64,000 bases of DNA from Pseudomonas sp. R37(2017) (lineage in GTDB: Bacteria; Pseudomonadota; Gammaproteobacteria; Pseudomonadales; Pseudomonadaceae), in the NCBI RefSeq assembly GCF_002113375.1, contig NZ_NEHO01000004.1, positions 238,916-302,915 on the forward strand, given 5' to 3'. Below, one piece after another: positions 18,870 to 28,858 of this stretch. Below the pieces are notes generated by a model, which saw only the letters and a list, made by a program, of their open reading frames with translations, did not search any database and had not been told where the DNA came from. Each line of letters begins with the position of its first letter. Within the stretch, counting starts at the first letter, position 1. The translations under genes were made by a program, and so were the position numbers.

Positions 18870-19877
18870 ATGTTGTCCAGATCCCTGCTGTGTCTCGCCG
18901 TCCTTGGTGCTTCCACTCCTTTGCTGGCCGATACCGTGTGGTTGAAGAACGGTGACAAGCTGAGTGGCAAGATCACGCTGTTCGATGGTGGCAAACTGCT
19001 GATCCAGACCGAGTATGCGGGGGCGGTGACGATCGACTGGAAACAGGTCAAGACCCTGGATAGCGATCAGGAGTTGCTGGTCAAGCAGGATGCCTACACT
19101 GGCGAGAAAGCCAAGTCGCTGAAAGCAGCGGACACCGGCAAGGTCACGCTGGCCAACGGCGATGCGCCGAAGACGGTCGAACTGGCGAGCATTCAGCAGA
19201 TTCTCAAGCCAAAACCGGTGGTCGAGGACCTGGTGTGGAAAGGCAATGTCGATGTCGCGCTGGATTATCAGCGGGCGGAAAACGACACCGATGACTACGA
19301 CATCGATTTCAAGACCAGTGCGCGCCACGGTCGCTGGCGGCATACCGCCGAAGGCGAATACAACCGCGAGTTCCAGGATGACGTGGTGACCACGGACAAC
19401 TGGCGGGCCGAGTACTCCATCGACCGATTCCTGACCGAACAATGGTTCTGGCAGGGGCGCCTGGTGTACAAGCGCGACAAGGTCGAAGACCTTTCCCGTC
19501 AACGCACGGTCGGTACCGGCCCCGGTTATCAGTTCTGGGATGACGAACTCGGAGCGTTCTCCCTGGGCGCGCTGGTCAACCGCACGGACTATGAGTTCTC
19601 CGATGGCAGCAAGGACAATTTCTACGCCCTGGCCATGACGTGGGACTACAACCGCTACCTGATCGGCAAGCGTGTCGAGTTTTTCACCAATGGGGAAGTC
19701 GGCAAGCCGTTGTCGGATGTGGCTGACTACGCGCTCGATGCCGAGATGGGGTTGCGCTACAAGGTGACTGACTGGGCTTCGCTGAACCTGAAGGCGGAGC
19801 GCGACATCATCAGCGGCACCGATGACGCGGACCTGGACAAGACACGCTACTCCGCAGGGTTTGGCGTGACCTGGTAA
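18870..19877 (+). CDS. DUF481 family outer-membrane-type protein
   Basis: The product (335 residues from the ATG at 18870) has a signal peptide, MLSRSLLCLAVLGASTPLLA, followed by a small beta domain (DTVWLKNGDKLSGKITLFDG) that recurs in DUF481 proteins. The long C-terminal half has alternating aromatic strands (WKGNVDVALDYQRAEND and following, ending YSAGFGVTW), typical of a beta-barrel with a terminal aromatic residue. The upstream ATG at 18774 is in frame but would place 32 extra residues before the signal peptide, so it was not used. The role is unknown; an outer-membrane location is inferred. Confidence 0.85.
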   Translation: MLSRSLLCLAVLGASTPLLADTVWLKNGDKLSGKITLFDGGKLLIQTEYAGAVTIDWKQVKTLDSDQELLVKQDAYTGEKAKSLKAADTGKVTLANGDAPKTVELASIQQILKPKPVVEDLVWKGNVDVALDYQRAENDTDDYDIDFKTSARHGRWRHTAEGEYNREFQDDVVTTDNWRAEYSIDRFLTEQWFWQGRLVYKRDKVEDLSRQRTVGTGPGYQFWDDELGAFSLGALVNRTDYEFSDGSKDNFYALAMTWDYNRYLIGKRVEFFTNGEVGKPLSDVADYALDAEMGLRYKVTDWASLNLKAERDIISGTDDADLDKTRYSAGFGVTW

Positions 19878-19901
19878 AAAATCCAAAAAGACACCACCCA
19901 C

Positions 19902-19935
19902 AAAAAAGCCCCGCTGTTGAGGGCGGGGCTTTTTA
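19902..19935. terminator. bidirectional terminator between the DUF481 gene and csp
   Basis: AAAAAAGCCCCGC and GCGGGGCTTTTT form a stem with runs on both sides between convergent genes. Confidence 0.88.
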
Positions 19936-19951
19936 CTAAAGCAAGTACAAG

Positions 19952-20161
19952 TTAGATAACTTGAACTTCTTCAGCTTGCATGCCTTTCTGACCGCGGGTA
20001 GCGATGAAAGAAACCTGCTGGCCTTCTTTCAGGGTTTTGAAACCGTCGGACTGGATAGCTTTGAAGTGAACGAACAGGTCGTCACCGGATTGTGGAGTGA
20101 TGAAGCCGAAGCCTTTTTCATCGTTGAACCACTTAACGGTACCGGTTTGGCGATTAGACAT
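19952..20161 (-). CDS. CspA-family cold-shock protein
   Basis: This 69-residue single-domain OB-fold RNA chaperone has RNP1 (KGFGFI) and RNP2 (DLFVHF) intact and starts [18 protein letters not shown]. Such proteins melt RNA secondary structure, and members are induced by cold, growth state or stress. Pseudomonas species carry several paralogues, and this one cannot be matched to a named gene from sequence alone. The ribosome site AAGGAGT lies just upstream of the ATG at 20161. Confidence 0.95.
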   Translation of the reverse strand: MSNRQTGTVKWFNDEKGFGFITPQSGDDLFVHFKAIQSDGFKTLKEGQQVSFIATRGQKGMQAEEVQVI

Positions 20162-20514
20162 GGTGTAACTCCTTGAACAAAGATAACTGCGACTCAGGAA
20201 GAACCCTGGCCGAGACTGAGTGCAAAGAGCAGGAAAAATTCTTGTAGATGGTTGGATCGAAATTCAACATATCGTGGAGAGATTCTCAGTGACACAAGCA
20301 GCACAGTGGCGCCACCTTAACCCTTTTTCCAGGACGTGCCAATGCTTCTTGCGAAGGTTTCTCTGTTTTAAGGATCGGCGGTGCGACGGTTCGTCGCCAG
20401 GGCGTGTAATTCCTGCCTGTTCGGCGAGAATTGCACCCTGGACTTTGAACCCGGCGACGCGCCCGGTAAGATGCCGGACAGAATTTTTCGACCTCGCTAT
20501 TCAGGACCCCCGCC
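20162..20514. promoter_or_regulatory. csp-dcd divergent intergenic region
   Basis: These 353 bases separate the divergent cold-shock gene and dcd. The first 120 or so bases presumably form the csp leader, which in this family is often long and structured. The half next to dcd has an inverted motif GGCGACG/CGTCGCC spread over a GC-rich stretch (about 20385-20465) and a weak GGA before the dcd ATG. I recognise no gene or known element. Confidence 0.4.
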
Positions 20515-21081
20515 ATGAGCATCAAATCGGACAAGTGGATTCGCCGCATGGCGCAGGAACACGGAATGATCGAACCTTTCGTCGAGCGCCAGATGCGCGG
20601 CAGCGACGATAGCCGTGTGATCTCCTACGGCGTGTCGAGCTACGGTTACGACGTGCGCTGCACTAGTCATTTCAAGGTGTTTACCAACATCAATTCGGCC
20701 ATCGTGGATCCGAAGAACTTCGATGCCGGCAGTTTTGTCGATATCCACAGCGACGTGTGCATCATTCCGCCGAACTCCTTCGCCCTGGCCAGTACCGTCG
20801 AATACTTCCGCATTCCGCGCAATGTATTGACCATTTGCCTGGGTAAGAGCACCTATGCGCGCTGCGGCATCATCGTCAACGTCACGCCGCTCGAGCCTGA
20901 GTGGGAAGGTCACGTGACCCTGGAGTTCTCCAACACTACCAATCTGCCGGCTAAAATCTATGCCAACGAAGGCGTTGCGCAGATGCTGTTCCTCGAGTCT
21001 GACGAAGAATGTGAAGTGTCCTACAAAGACCGTGGTGGCAAGTATCAGGGCCAGCGTGGCGTGACCCTGCCGCGCACCTGA
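20515..21081 (+). CDS. dcd: dCTP deaminase
   Basis: This 188-residue trimeric enzyme converts dCTP to dUTP for thymidylate synthesis. The sequence has [19 protein letters not shown] at the N-terminus, SSYGYDVRC, the active-site stretch [19 protein letters not shown] containing the catalytic glutamate, and a C-terminal [12 protein letters not shown] nucleotide-binding tail. It is full length and matches the family. Confidence 0.97.
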   Translation: MSIKSDKWIRRMAQEHGMIEPFVERQMRGSDDSRVISYGVSSYGYDVRCTSHFKVFTNINSAIVDPKNFDAGSFVDIHSDVCIIPPNSFALASTVEYFRIPRNVLTICLGKSTYARCGIIVNVTPLEPEWEGHVTLEFSNTTNLPAKIYANEGVAQMLFLESDEECEVSYKDRGGKYQGQRGVTLPRT

Positions 21082-21188
21082 GTCAACCGTCCGACAAATG
21101 TCAGGAATTCCTGAGCGGGCGTACACTCTATGGAGTGTACTGTTCCGATCCGCGCAAGGCGGGTCGGACCATCGCTCAGGAGAGCCGA

Positions 21189-21398
21189 ATGAAGATCGAT
21201 CCGCGAATCAGTGCCGAACTGGCAAGGCTTGAACCCAATCAGGTTGGCGTTCTGGCCTGGTCCTTGCTGGCACATCCACCTGTCACCCTGGCGGGGGGCA
21301 TTCCAGGCCAACCTGACCCCGATACCCCGAATGAACAGCCGATGGAGCCAGGAGAACCTACGCTGCCGGATGAACCGCCGCCTGCGCCTGTTGCCTGA
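21189..21398 (+). CDS. small proline-rich protein, unknown function
   Basis: A 69-residue product begins at the ATG at 21189 behind a good ribosome site (CAGGAGAG). The first half is a short amphipathic domain (KIDPRISAELARLEPNQVGV), and the second half is very rich in Pro, Glu and Asp (EPGEPTLPDEPPPAPVA). No domain is recognised. The strong ribosome site and neat fit behind dcd make it likely to be real. Confidence 0.6.
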   Translation: MKIDPRISAELARLEPNQVGVLAWSLLAHPPVTLAGGIPGQPDPDTPNEQPMEPGEPTLPDEPPPAPVA

Positions 21399-21424
21399 TA
21401 ATCCAGTCACTACAGCTCAAAGAA

Positions 21425-21515
21425 TATGGGAGCGAGCCTGCTTGCGAAAGCGGTGTGTCAGACAACACGAATGTTGAGTGTCAGATCGCAATCGCGAGCA
21501 GGCTTGCTCCTACAG
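21425..21515. repeat. REP doublet
   Basis: TATGGGAGCGAGCCTGCTTG and the inverted CGCGAGCAGGCTTGCTCCTA enclose a spacer of about 40 bases. It sits at the 3' end of the amino acid ABC operon. Confidence 0.88.
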
Positions 21516-21530
21516 GTTTTGCTGTAGTCG

Positions 21531-22295
21531 TTACTTCAGGTTGCCACTGAGGAACTGTTTCAATCGTTCGCTTTTCGGATTGCCCAGCACTTCTTCCGGC
21601 GCGCCTTCTTCCTCCACCAGTCCCTGGTGCAGAAACAACACCTGGCTCGACACTTTGCGGGCGAAGCTCATTTCGTGGGTCACCATGATCATGGTCCGGC
21701 CTTCTTCGGCCAGGCCCTGAATCACCTTGAGCACTTCGCCCACCAGTTCGGGGTCCAGCGCCGAAGTCGGTTCGTCGAACAGCATGACTTCCGGCTCCAT
21801 GGCCAGTGCGCGGGCGATCGCGACCCGCTGTTGCTGACCGCCGGACAGGAAGGCCGGGTATTGGTCCGCTACGCGGGAGGCCAGGCCCACCTTGTCGAGG
21901 TAGCGCCGGGCGCGGTCCTCGGCTTCTTTCCTGTCGCACCCCAGCACCCGGCGCGGGGCCATGGTGATGTTTTCCAGCACCGTCATATGGCTCCACAGGT
22001 TGAAGTGCTGGAACACCATGGCCAGGCGGGTGCGAATCCGTTGCAGTTCATCGGCGTCGGCCACGTGCATGCCGTGACGATCCTTGATCATGCGGATGTT
22101 CTGCCCGTCGAGACTCATGGTGCCGTCGTTGGGTTGTTCCAGAAAGTTGATGCAACGCAGGAAGGTACTTTTACCCGAGCCGCTGGCACCGATCAGACTG
22201 ATGACGTCGCCGGTCCTGGCCTTGAGCGAAACACCTTTGAGGACTTCATGGTCGCCATAGCTTTTATGCAGACCTTCGATGGTCAATTTGTACAT
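21531..22295 (-). CDS. amino acid ABC transporter ATPase (AotP/HisP-like)
   Basis: This 254-residue ATPase has Walker [10 protein letters not shown], the signature LSGGQQQR and Walker [13 protein letters not shown], plus the [18 protein letters not shown] segment of the polar/basic amino acid (HisP/GlnQ) group. It is the last gene of a five-gene importer operon. Gene order (binding protein, two permeases, deacylase-like protein, ATPase) equals P. aeruginosa aotJQMOP for arginine and ornithine, but argR does not follow. Several paralogues exist in pseudomonads, so the substrate is only inferred. Confidence 0.93.
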   Translation of the reverse strand: MYKLTIEGLHKSYGDHEVLKGVSLKARTGDVISLIGASGSGKSTFLRCINFLEQPNDGTMSLDGQNIRMIKDRHGMHVADADELQRIRTRLAMVFQHFNLWSHMTVLENITMAPRRVLGCDRKEAEDRARRYLDKVGLASRVADQYPAFLSGGQQQRVAIARALAMEPEVMLFDEPTSALDPELVGEVLKVIQGLAEEGRTMIMVTHEMSFARKVSSQVLFLHQGLVEEEGAPEEVLGNPKSERLKQFLSGNLK

Positions 22296-22308
22296 GGGGC
22301 ATGCATCC

Positions 22309-23433
22309 TCAAGGCGAAAGTAGATAGCCGCTGCGATAGGCTTCGGTGCCCGCGACGTGGGCGATCACCATGCCGGCAGTGGCCATGCGGCGCAGCGAAC
22401 GGGCGTACATCAACCCGGCGGCGGAGCAATGAACGGGGGTGACGCGATCGTTGATCGGATCAATGATCTCGGCGATCAGTTGCCCGGCTTCCAGGTACTG
22501 GCCCGGCAGCGCGGTGAACACCAGCAGTCCGCCGACGGGCGTGGCCACCGGTTCTACGCCGGCCAGCGGTGTCGCCGGATAGGGCAGGTCGGGCAGGGGC
22601 GGGGCTTCGCCGGCGATCGCGCCGAAATGGATCAGGTAATCGATCAGCGACTGGCAATCGCGGCTCGCCAGCGAATGATCGACGTCACCCTGGCCACGCA
22701 ATTCGACGGTCACCGAAAAACTGCCCGGCGGGATGTCGAAGTGTTCGCCGAAGCGCTCCTTCAACTGCCACCAGAGCAGGGTGAAGCATTCATCGAACGA
22801 CTGACCGCCAGAATCCGTCGCCAGCAGACTGGCTTCGGCTCCGATATAGCGGGCGAGCGGTTCGACCTGCGGCCAGGCATCCGGCGTGGTGTACAGATGC
22901 GCGACCGCCTCGAAATCGCAATGCAGGTCGAGCACCATGTCGGCGTCGCAGGCCAATCGTTGCAGGGTCAGGCGCTGGGATTGCAGTTGGGTGGCGGCAG
23001 TCTGCCGGGCCAGCGCATCGCGCAGGCTGCTGCGGACCAGTTGCAGGTTGTGCTGCGGATTGTCACTGAGCCTGCCCTCGATCGCGTTGCCGACTTCCTC
23101 GCTGAGGTCGACGAACCAGCGGTTGAAGTTCTGGCCGCTCTCCAGTTCGTAGCGGCCCAGCGGCACATCCATCAGCACCTGTTCCAGGCCCACCGGGTTG
23201 GCGATGGGCACCAGCACGATTTCGCTGCGCAGGCGACCGGCGGCTTCCAGCTCCGCCAGGCGTTGCTTGAGGTGCCAGGCTACCAGCATGCCGGGCATTT
23301 CGTCGGCGTGCAGGGAGGCCTGGATGTAGATCTTGCCGTTGGCCGGTTGTGGCCCGAAGTGAAAGCTGTGGATCTGTCTTGCGGTCCCCGGCAGCGGGGC
23401 CAGCAAGTCATGTTTCTGGTGGCGCATGTACAT
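22309..23433 (-). CDS. succinylglutamate desuccinylase/aspartoacylase-family protein (AotO-like)
   Basis: This 374-residue protein belongs to the M14-like aspartoacylase family. The zinc-binding motif HADEMPGM (from [10 protein letters not shown]) and the later DLHCDF with histidine are visible, as is NFNRWFVDL. These enzymes remove acyl groups from N-acyl amino acids. In P. aeruginosa a gene of this family (aotO) also sits between permease and ATPase genes of the arginine importer; its exact role there is unclear and transport does not strictly need it. Here it is 13 bases upstream of the ATPase gene. A second in-frame ATG is six bases downstream of the chosen start. Confidence 0.85.
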   Translation of the reverse strand: MYMRHQKHDLLAPLPGTARQIHSFHFGPQPANGKIYIQASLHADEMPGMLVAWHLKQRLAELEAAGRLRSEIVLVPIANPVGLEQVLMDVPLGRYELESGQNFNRWFVDLSEEVGNAIEGRLSDNPQHNLQLVRSSLRDALARQTAATQLQSQRLTLQRLACDADMVLDLHCDFEAVAHLYTTPDAWPQVEPLARYIGAEASLLATDSGGQSFDECFTLLWWQLKERFGEHFDIPPGSFSVTVELRGQGDVDHSLASRDCQSLIDYLIHFGAIAGEAPPLPDLPYPATPLAGVEPVATPVGGLLVFTALPGQYLEAGQLIAEIIDPINDRVTPVHCSAAGLMYARSLRRMATAGMVIAHVAGTEAYRSGYLLSP

Positions 23434-23439
23434 TGAGTC

Positions 23440-24150
23440 CTAGTGGGTCGGCCCGAGGAAGGCCAGCCAGCGGCGTTCGGCAAGGCGGAACAGGCCGACC
23501 AGCGCAAAAGTGACGGTCAGGTAGATCAGCGCGGCGATGCCGAACGACTGGAAGGTCAGGAAAGTCGCCGAGTTGGCATCCCGAGCGACTTTCAGGATGT
23601 CCGGGATGGTCGCGGTGAAGGCCACGGTGGTCGAGTGCAGCATGAGAATCACTTCGTTGCTGTAGTAAGGCAACGAACGACGCAAGGCCGACGGCATGAT
23701 CACATAGGCATACAGCTTCCAGCCGGTCAGCCCGTAAGCCTTGGCCGCTTCCACTTCACCATGGTTCATGCTGCGAATGGCCCCGGCGAAGATCTCCGTG
23801 GTGTAGGCGCAGGTGTTCAGGGCGAAGGCCAGGATGGTGCAGTTCATCGCATCGCGAAAGAATGCGTCCAGTACTGGTTGGGCCCGAATGGCGGCCAGGC
23901 TGTAGATCCCCGTGTAACAGATCAGCAACTGGATATAGAGCGGTGTGCCACGGAACAGGTAGGTATAGAACTGCACCGGCCAGCGGATGTAGAAGTGCGG
24001 CGATACACGGGCGATGGACAGCGGGATCGACGCGATAAAGCCGAGGAAGATCGAAGCGCTGAGCAGCCACATGGTCATGGCCAGGCCGGTGATGTTGTTG
24101 CCGTCGCTGTAGAGAAATGGTTTCCAGTATTCCTGCAGGAGTTCGATCAT
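23440..24150 (-). CDS. amino acid ABC transporter permease (AotM/HisM-like)
   Basis: This 236-residue inner-membrane permease has about five hydrophobic helices and the HisM-type coupling loop GEVEAAKAYGLTGWKLYAYV followed by PSALRRSLP, which contacts the ATPase. It overlaps the preceding permease gene by four bases (ATGA), so the two are translated together and probably form a heterodimer. The hydrophobic N-terminus matches HisM/AotM proteins. Confidence 0.92.
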   Translation of the reverse strand: MIELLQEYWKPFLYSDGNNITGLAMTMWLLSASIFLGFIASIPLSIARVSPHFYIRWPVQFYTYLFRGTPLYIQLLICYTGIYSLAAIRAQPVLDAFFRDAMNCTILAFALNTCAYTTEIFAGAIRSMNHGEVEAAKAYGLTGWKLYAYVIMPSALRRSLPYYSNEVILMLHSTTVAFTATIPDILKVARDANSATFLTFQSFGIAALIYLTVTFALVGLFRLAERRWLAFLGPTH

Positions 24151-24875
24151 CGTACGGCCTCCCGGGTGCCGGCGGAGTAACGACGTTCGAGCCAGCGCAG
24201 GATGAAGTTGGATACGCTGGTGATCACCAGGTAGATCAGTGCGGCAAGTACCAGGAAATAAAACAGCTGATAGGAGCTTTTACCGGCGTCCTGGGCCGCC
24301 TTGACCAGGTCGGCGAGGCCGATGATCGACACCAGCGCAGTGGCCTTGAGCATCACCATCCAGTTGTTGCCGATGCCCGGCAGGGCAAAACGCATCATCT
24401 GCGGGAACACCACGATCCAGAAGCGCTGGCCGCGCTTGAGGCCATAGGCGGTGGCCGCTTCGACCTGACCCCGTGGGACGGCGAGAATCGCGCCACGGAA
24501 TGTTTCGGTGAAGTACGCTCCGTAGATGAAGCCCAGGGTGATGACCCCGGCGCTGAACGGGTTGATCTCGATGTATTCCCATTCCATGTAATCGGTAAGA
24601 GACGTCAGCCAGGTTTGCAGGCTGTAGAAGATCAGCAGCATCAGGACCAGGTCCGGAACGCCGCGAATGAGTGTGGTGTAAAGCTGGGCAGGCACGCGCA
24701 TCAGTTTGACTTTTGACAGCTTGGCACTGGCGCCGAGCAGCCCGAGCAACACGGCTACCAACAGCGACAACGCCGACAACTTGATCGTCATCCAGGTGCC
24801 TTGCATCAGCAGTGGACCGAAGCCCTTGAGGCTGAAGGCAGTGAGCCCCAGAGTTTCCAGTAGGTTTTCGAACAT
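24147..24875 (-). CDS. amino acid ABC transporter permease (AotQ/HisQ-like)
   Basis: This 242-residue partner permease has five or so membrane segments and the coupling loop GQVEAATAYGLKRGQRFWIV with PQMMRFALPGIGNNWM. It is the HisQ-type subunit and overlaps the HisM-type gene by four bases. It starts 56 bases after the binding-protein gene, behind a hairpin that probably reduces read-through from that gene. Confidence 0.92.
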   Translation of the reverse strand: MFENLLETLGLTAFSLKGFGPLLMQGTWMTIKLSALSLLVAVLLGLLGASAKLSKVKLMRVPAQLYTTLIRGVPDLVLMLLIFYSLQTWLTSLTDYMEWEYIEINPFSAGVITLGFIYGAYFTETFRGAILAVPRGQVEAATAYGLKRGQRFWIVVFPQMMRFALPGIGNNWMVMLKATALVSIIGLADLVKAAQDAGKSSYQLFYFLVLAALIYLVITSVSNFILRWLERRYSAGTREAVR

Positions 24876-24897
24876 AAATCAGCAACCTGATCGGATG

Positions 24898-24925
24898 AAA
24901 AAAGCGCCCATCGCGAGATGGGCGC
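24898..24925 (-). terminator. intercistronic hairpin after the binding-protein gene
   Basis: On the minus strand GGCGCCCATCTCGCGATGGGCGCTTTTTT forms a strong stem (GCGCCCAT/ATGGGCGC) followed by T residues. It lies in the gap between the binding protein and permease genes and probably acts as a partial terminator or 3'-end stabiliser that raises binding-protein mRNA. Confidence 0.8.
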
Positions 24926-24931
24926 CGGGCA

Positions 24932-25714
24932 TTATTTGCCGCTGTACAGATTCAGATCGCCAAAGTGTTTCTTCTGAATGGTGGCGTAGGTGCCATCATC
25001 GTGTAACGCTTTGATACCTTTATCCAAAAGTGCTTTCAGCTCGGTGTTACCTTTCTTAATGCCGATGGCTGTCTTGGCTGGCAGCAAAGAGTTGTCGACC
25101 GGCTTGCTGACGTCGTAGTCGGCACCCTGTGGCGACTTCAGGAAGCCCAGTTCGGCTTGCAGCATGTCCTGGATCCCTGCGTCGAGACGACCGGAAGTCA
25201 AGTCGGCGTAGACCTGGTCCTGGTTGGCGTAGGCCTGGGTTTTCACCCCAGCCTTGTCCAGAACGGCTTTGGCATAGGCTTCCTGAATGGTGCCTTGTTC
25301 GTAACCGACGGTCTTGCCCTTGAGCGAGGCGACATCTTCAGTTACGCCAGAACCTTTCTTGGACACGTAGGCGGTTGGGCCGGAGAACAGCTCGCTGGAG
25401 AAGTCGATGACTTTTTCACGGGCTTCGGTAACGGTCATCGACGAGATCACACCGTCGAATTTATTGGCTTTGAGGCCAGGAATCATGCCATCGAAGTCGC
25501 TTTCGACCCATTTGCACTTGACCTTCAGTTCGGCGCAGATCGCGTTCCCCAGATCGATGTCGAAGCCTACCAGGCTGCCATCGGCCGCTTTCGACTCGAA
25601 CGGTGCGTAGGAAGGGTCAACGCCGAAACGCAGTTCTTTGTATTCTTTCGCCATGGCGGAGCCAGCAGCCATGCACAACGCCAGTGCAGAAAGGGTCAGC
25701 AATGCTTTTTTCAT
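24932..25714 (-). CDS. periplasmic amino acid-binding protein (AotJ/HisJ-like)
   Basis: This 260-residue solute-binding protein starts with a signal peptide, MKKALLTLSALALCMAAGSA, cut after AMA. The mature part has the family-3 pattern: ELRFGVDPSYAPFESKAADG, LVGFDIDLGNAICAEL, CKWVESDFDGMIPGLKANKFD and MTVTEAREKVIDF. The two cysteines (about C60 and C67) are positioned like the disulfide of the lysine/arginine/ornithine and histidine binding proteins. First gene of the operon. Confidence 0.93.
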   Translation of the reverse strand: MKKALLTLSALALCMAAGSAMAKEYKELRFGVDPSYAPFESKAADGSLVGFDIDLGNAICAELKVKCKWVESDFDGMIPGLKANKFDGVISSMTVTEAREKVIDFSSELFSGPTAYVSKKGSGVTEDVASLKGKTVGYEQGTIQEAYAKAVLDKAGVKTQAYANQDQVYADLTSGRLDAGIQDMLQAELGFLKSPQGADYDVSKPVDNSLLPAKTAIGIKKGNTELKALLDKGIKALHDDGTYATIQKKHFGDLNLYSGK

Positions 25715-26214
25715 TATTCAATCCCTAAAACCAATATGAGCGCTTATGGCGCAGAATTATTGTTACTGGAAAGCGTAAGACCTGTTGAAAGTAGCAATTT
25801 CCGAACCAGAGCGCCGAACAAGCGTTTTAAAAGGTGTCTGGAAATAGCCGGAGACAGATTTATGCACGAAAACGGGCGCAGGGAAATGGCCGCACCCGTT
25901 CGGTTCAAAAAGAAAAAATATCGAGGATGAAAAGAGGGCTTGGCTGAGCAGGTTCTGCAGGGTCGCCAGACTGTCGGTTTCTTCGACCGTACAAACCTCC
26001 GGGACGCGAGATAACAAGGTCCGTGGCGTTGCCAGAGTGGAGGGACTTGTTAGTTGAAAGGAGGCGCGGGGCGAGAAGTTCTATCTGTTTTTCAGGGGCT
26101 GGTAACGCTCCCTTGTAGGAGCGAGCCTGCTCGCGATAGCTGTATGTCAGTCTCCAGCGATGTTGACTGATCTGGCGCCTTCGCGAGCAGGCTCGTTCCT
26201 ACAGACAGGGGGGG
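25715..26214. promoter_or_regulatory. 500-base region between the ABC operon and quiP
   Basis: The right side of the ABC operon (to about 25800) should hold its promoter. The rest is non-coding as far as I can tell: a short open frame at 25763-26017 has no family match and no ribosome site. A REP doublet occupies 26113-26204 next to the quiP stop. I find no sigma-54 motif or recognisable operator. Confidence 0.45.
26113..26204. repeat. REP doublet
   Basis: TTGTAGGAGCGAGCCTGCTC and the inverted CGAGCAGGCTCGTTCCTACA bracket a spacer of about 35 bases, just downstream of quiP. Confidence 0.9.
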
Positions 26215-28665
26215 TTACTTGCCGGGCGTCAGCGTCAACCGCGCCTTGCCATAGGCGTTGTCGTAGTTCTGCGGCTGCATCGGCAGGCTCATGTATTGGC
26301 TCTTGAGCCAGGGTTCGATGCTGTTGAGGTAGTTCGGGCTGGCCGGGTTGCCGGATTGGCCGGTGCCGTTCTGCACCATCAACGGTTCGGACTGGCCGAA
26401 GTCGACGATAAAACGCATGGCCGGCGCCAGCGTGGTGTTGAAGTCCTGGCCCCAGGCGAACGCCGAGGTGTTGAGCGTGGTGTGATCGCCGCCGGCCGGC
26501 AATGGCCCGCGCACGGTCTGGCCGTTGCTGTTCTTCCACTCATAGCGGTGCAGTTTGCCCCACTGCCAGGCTTTGTGATCGCTGCCCAACTGGCTGTCGC
26601 CCGCGCTGATCGCTGCCGCGAGGCTGCGGGCGAGGATGGCCGGTTTGTCTTCCTTCTGCGCGGTGCGCACGTCATCCCAGAACGGGCTGTCTTCACGGCC
26701 GAGCAAGTGATCGGCCTGGGCTGCGTAGGACAACTTGCCGTCGGCGACAAAGGCCTTCCACGCCGCGCTGCTTTCAGGCCCCAGTTCATCGAGGAAGATC
26801 TGCCGGGTGCTTTCCTGCAGGAACAGTTCGTAGATTGCCGCATCGGTGGAGGTCGGGCTGAGCTTGCCGTCGAACGCCATCAAGCGGCTGTAGGCTTCAT
26901 GTGCCTTGGCGCGCTCGGCCGCCGGCAAGGCGTCCATGGCTTGTTTGAGTGGCTGGGCCATGCCCGGCGCTTCGAACATTTTCTTGAGCTTGGCCGCGAA
27001 GGTAGTGGTCTGGTCATACTGCATGGCGATCAGGCTGCGGCTGTCGTGTTTGCCTGCGCCAGCCAGTTCGGCCAGGCGCTCGCCGCGCTCCGGCGCCGCC
27101 CACGAATTGGACAATTGCATGCCATAGCCATGGGGGATGACCCGCTGGTTGGCGGTGCCGAGCCAACCCTGGGCCGGGTCCTGGTCGTACGGGTGCAGCA
27201 TCGGGTCGGCGTAACCGTCCCAATCGTAACGACCTTCCCAGCCAGGCGAGGGCAGCAGGCCTTCACCTTCGCGGCGGTTCGGGTAGCGACCGGTGACTTG
27301 CCAGCTGATGTGGCTGGCATCGGCGAACACCAGGTTCAGCGCGATGGCGCGGATTTCACGGCTGGCATCCGAGGCTTTCTCGACGCTCTGGGCACGGGAC
27401 AGGTCGAAGAACGCGTCCAGGGTCTTGTCATCGGTGAAGCCTGGCGTCTGCAAGGCCAGGCCGAAGCCATTGGCCAACGTTGTGCCCTGGGCGCTGTTGA
27501 GCAGCGGGCCATGGCGGGTTTCGTACACGGCTTCGCGAATGGGTCGCTGGCCTTTGATGAAATAGGTTTCGTTGCGCACGATCACCGGCTGCCACTTCCC
27601 GGCGTTTTCGTAGGTCAGCCCGTTGCCCTGGCGTTTGAGCTTCTCCAGGAACAGGTCCTGGTTGTCACCCATCACGGACGTCATGCTCCACGCCACTTTG
27701 CCGTTGAAGCCGCCCAGCACCATCGGCAGGCCGGCGATGGTCACGCCGGACGCCTGATACTTCGGCGCGCGGATCTGCACAAGGCTGAACAGCGATGGCA
27801 CGCCCAGCGGGCCGTGACTGTCACTGGCCAGCAGACTCTTGCCGCTGCGGCTGCGTTGCGGGGCGATGGCCCAGTTGTTCGATGAGGCGGCACCCAACAG
27901 ATTCAGGTCCGACAGTTGGCCAGTGGCCTTACTGAGTTCGGCCAGCCCCGGTACTTGTCCATTGAGCTTGAGGCCTTGCAGTTTTTCGCTTTCGGCGGCC
28001 GGCAGTTTTTCGTCGGGAGCCGACGGCGTCAGCCAGGCCAGTTTGTCGTTGGTGACAGTCTGGGCCAGTACCAGCGAGGAAATTTCTTCCGGCAAATTGG
28101 TCGACTGACTGAAGTTCAACAGGCAGAAAATCAGCGCCGAATCTTCCGGCTGCCAGTACTCAGGCTTGTAGCCGGTGGCTGCCAGATCCGCCGGCAGTTT
28201 GTCGCGGTAGCGGAACAGGTAAGCGTTGACACCCCGTGCGTAGACTTCGAAGAAGCGTTTGAGGCGCGGCGACGAGGCCTTGTACAACTCGCCGGCACTT
28301 TTCTTCAGGTTGACCGCCCGCATGTAGCGGTCGGCATCCAGCAGATCGGCACCGTGCATTTCGGCCAAACGGCCCTGGGCCAGCAGGCGCAGGGTGACCA
28401 TCTGGGTGATGCGGTCGCTGGCGTGCACGTAACCGAGGGTGAACAGTGCGTCGTGGAAGCTGTTGCTTTCGATCAACGGCATGCCCATCGCATTGCGGCG
28501 CACCGAAACGTTCTGCGCCAGGCCCTTGAGCGGTTGTACGCCGGAGGTCGGCGGGAGGCTGTCCTGGGCGTTGAAGCTCTGACAACCGGTCAGGCTCAGG
28601 ACGCCGGTCACTGCTGCGGCAACGCCGAACCGGGGTAGAAAATGAGTAAGGGCTGGCGAGGCCAT
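26215..28665 (-). CDS. quiP: acyl-homoserine lactone acylase QuiP (penicillin acylase family)
   Basis: This 816-residue Ntn-hydrolase precursor closely resembles P. aeruginosa QuiP (PA1032) along its length, for example the N-terminus [17 protein letters not shown] and [20 protein letters not shown]. QuiP cleaves the amide bond of long-chain acyl-homoserine lactones and allows their use as carbon source or the quenching of quorum signals. The lipobox-like LTGC follows the signal (about residue 28). Autocleavage is expected before the catalytic Ser in the [10 protein letters not shown] motif, freeing alpha and beta chains. GPYPAGGD-like segments of PaQuiP are shorter here ([12 protein letters not shown]), explaining the smaller size. 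Confidence 0.9.
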   Translation of the reverse strand: MASPALTHFLPRFGVAAAVTGVLSLTGCQSFNAQDSLPPTSGVQPLKGLAQNVSVRRNAMGMPLIESNSFHDALFTLGYVHASDRITQMVTLRLLAQGRLAEMHGADLLDADRYMRAVNLKKSAGELYKASSPRLKRFFEVYARGVNAYLFRYRDKLPADLAATGYKPEYWQPEDSALIFCLLNFSQSTNLPEEISSLVLAQTVTNDKLAWLTPSAPDEKLPAAESEKLQGLKLNGQVPGLAELSKATGQLSDLNLLGAASSNNWAIAPQRSRSGKSLLASDSHGPLGVPSLFSLVQIRAPKYQASGVTIAGLPMVLGGFNGKVAWSMTSVMGDNQDLFLEKLKRQGNGLTYENAGKWQPVIVRNETYFIKGQRPIREAVYETRHGPLLNSAQGTTLANGFGLALQTPGFTDDKTLDAFFDLSRAQSVEKASDASREIRAIALNLVFADASHISWQVTGRYPNRREGEGLLPSPGWEGRYDWDGYADPMLHPYDQDPAQGWLGTANQRVIPHGYGMQLSNSWAAPERGERLAELAGAGKHDSRSLIAMQYDQTTTFAAKLKKMFEAPGMAQPLKQAMDALPAAERAKAHEAYSRLMAFDGKLSPTSTDAAIYELFLQESTRQIFLDELGPESSAAWKAFVADGKLSYAAQADHLLGREDSPFWDDVRTAQKEDKPAILARSLAAAISAGDSQLGSDHKAWQWGKLHRYEWKNSNGQTVRGPLPAGGDHTTLNTSAFAWGQDFNTTLAPAMRFIVDFGQSEPLMVQNGTGQSGNPASPNYLNSIEPWLKSQYMSLPMQPQNYDNAYGKARLTLTPGK

Positions 28666-28858
28666 GGCAAAGCTCCTGCGGGGGTAGAGGCGGCGGGGCG
28701 CAATAAAGGCGCTACGTTAGTGAGCGGGAGGTGGCCGCGCAAGCGGGGTTCAAGGTTATTTGAGGATTTGTCCGAAAAACGCAAGGATCGCAGCCTTGCC
28801 AGTCGCGATGGGCGATATTGAAGTGCGACAGGCTCAACAATTCCGGAGAACAGTCGGC

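Noticed and set aside
25763..26017. 84-residue open frame upstream of the Aot-like operon
   Set aside because: No ribosome site, no family pattern, and it occupies the presumed promoter region.
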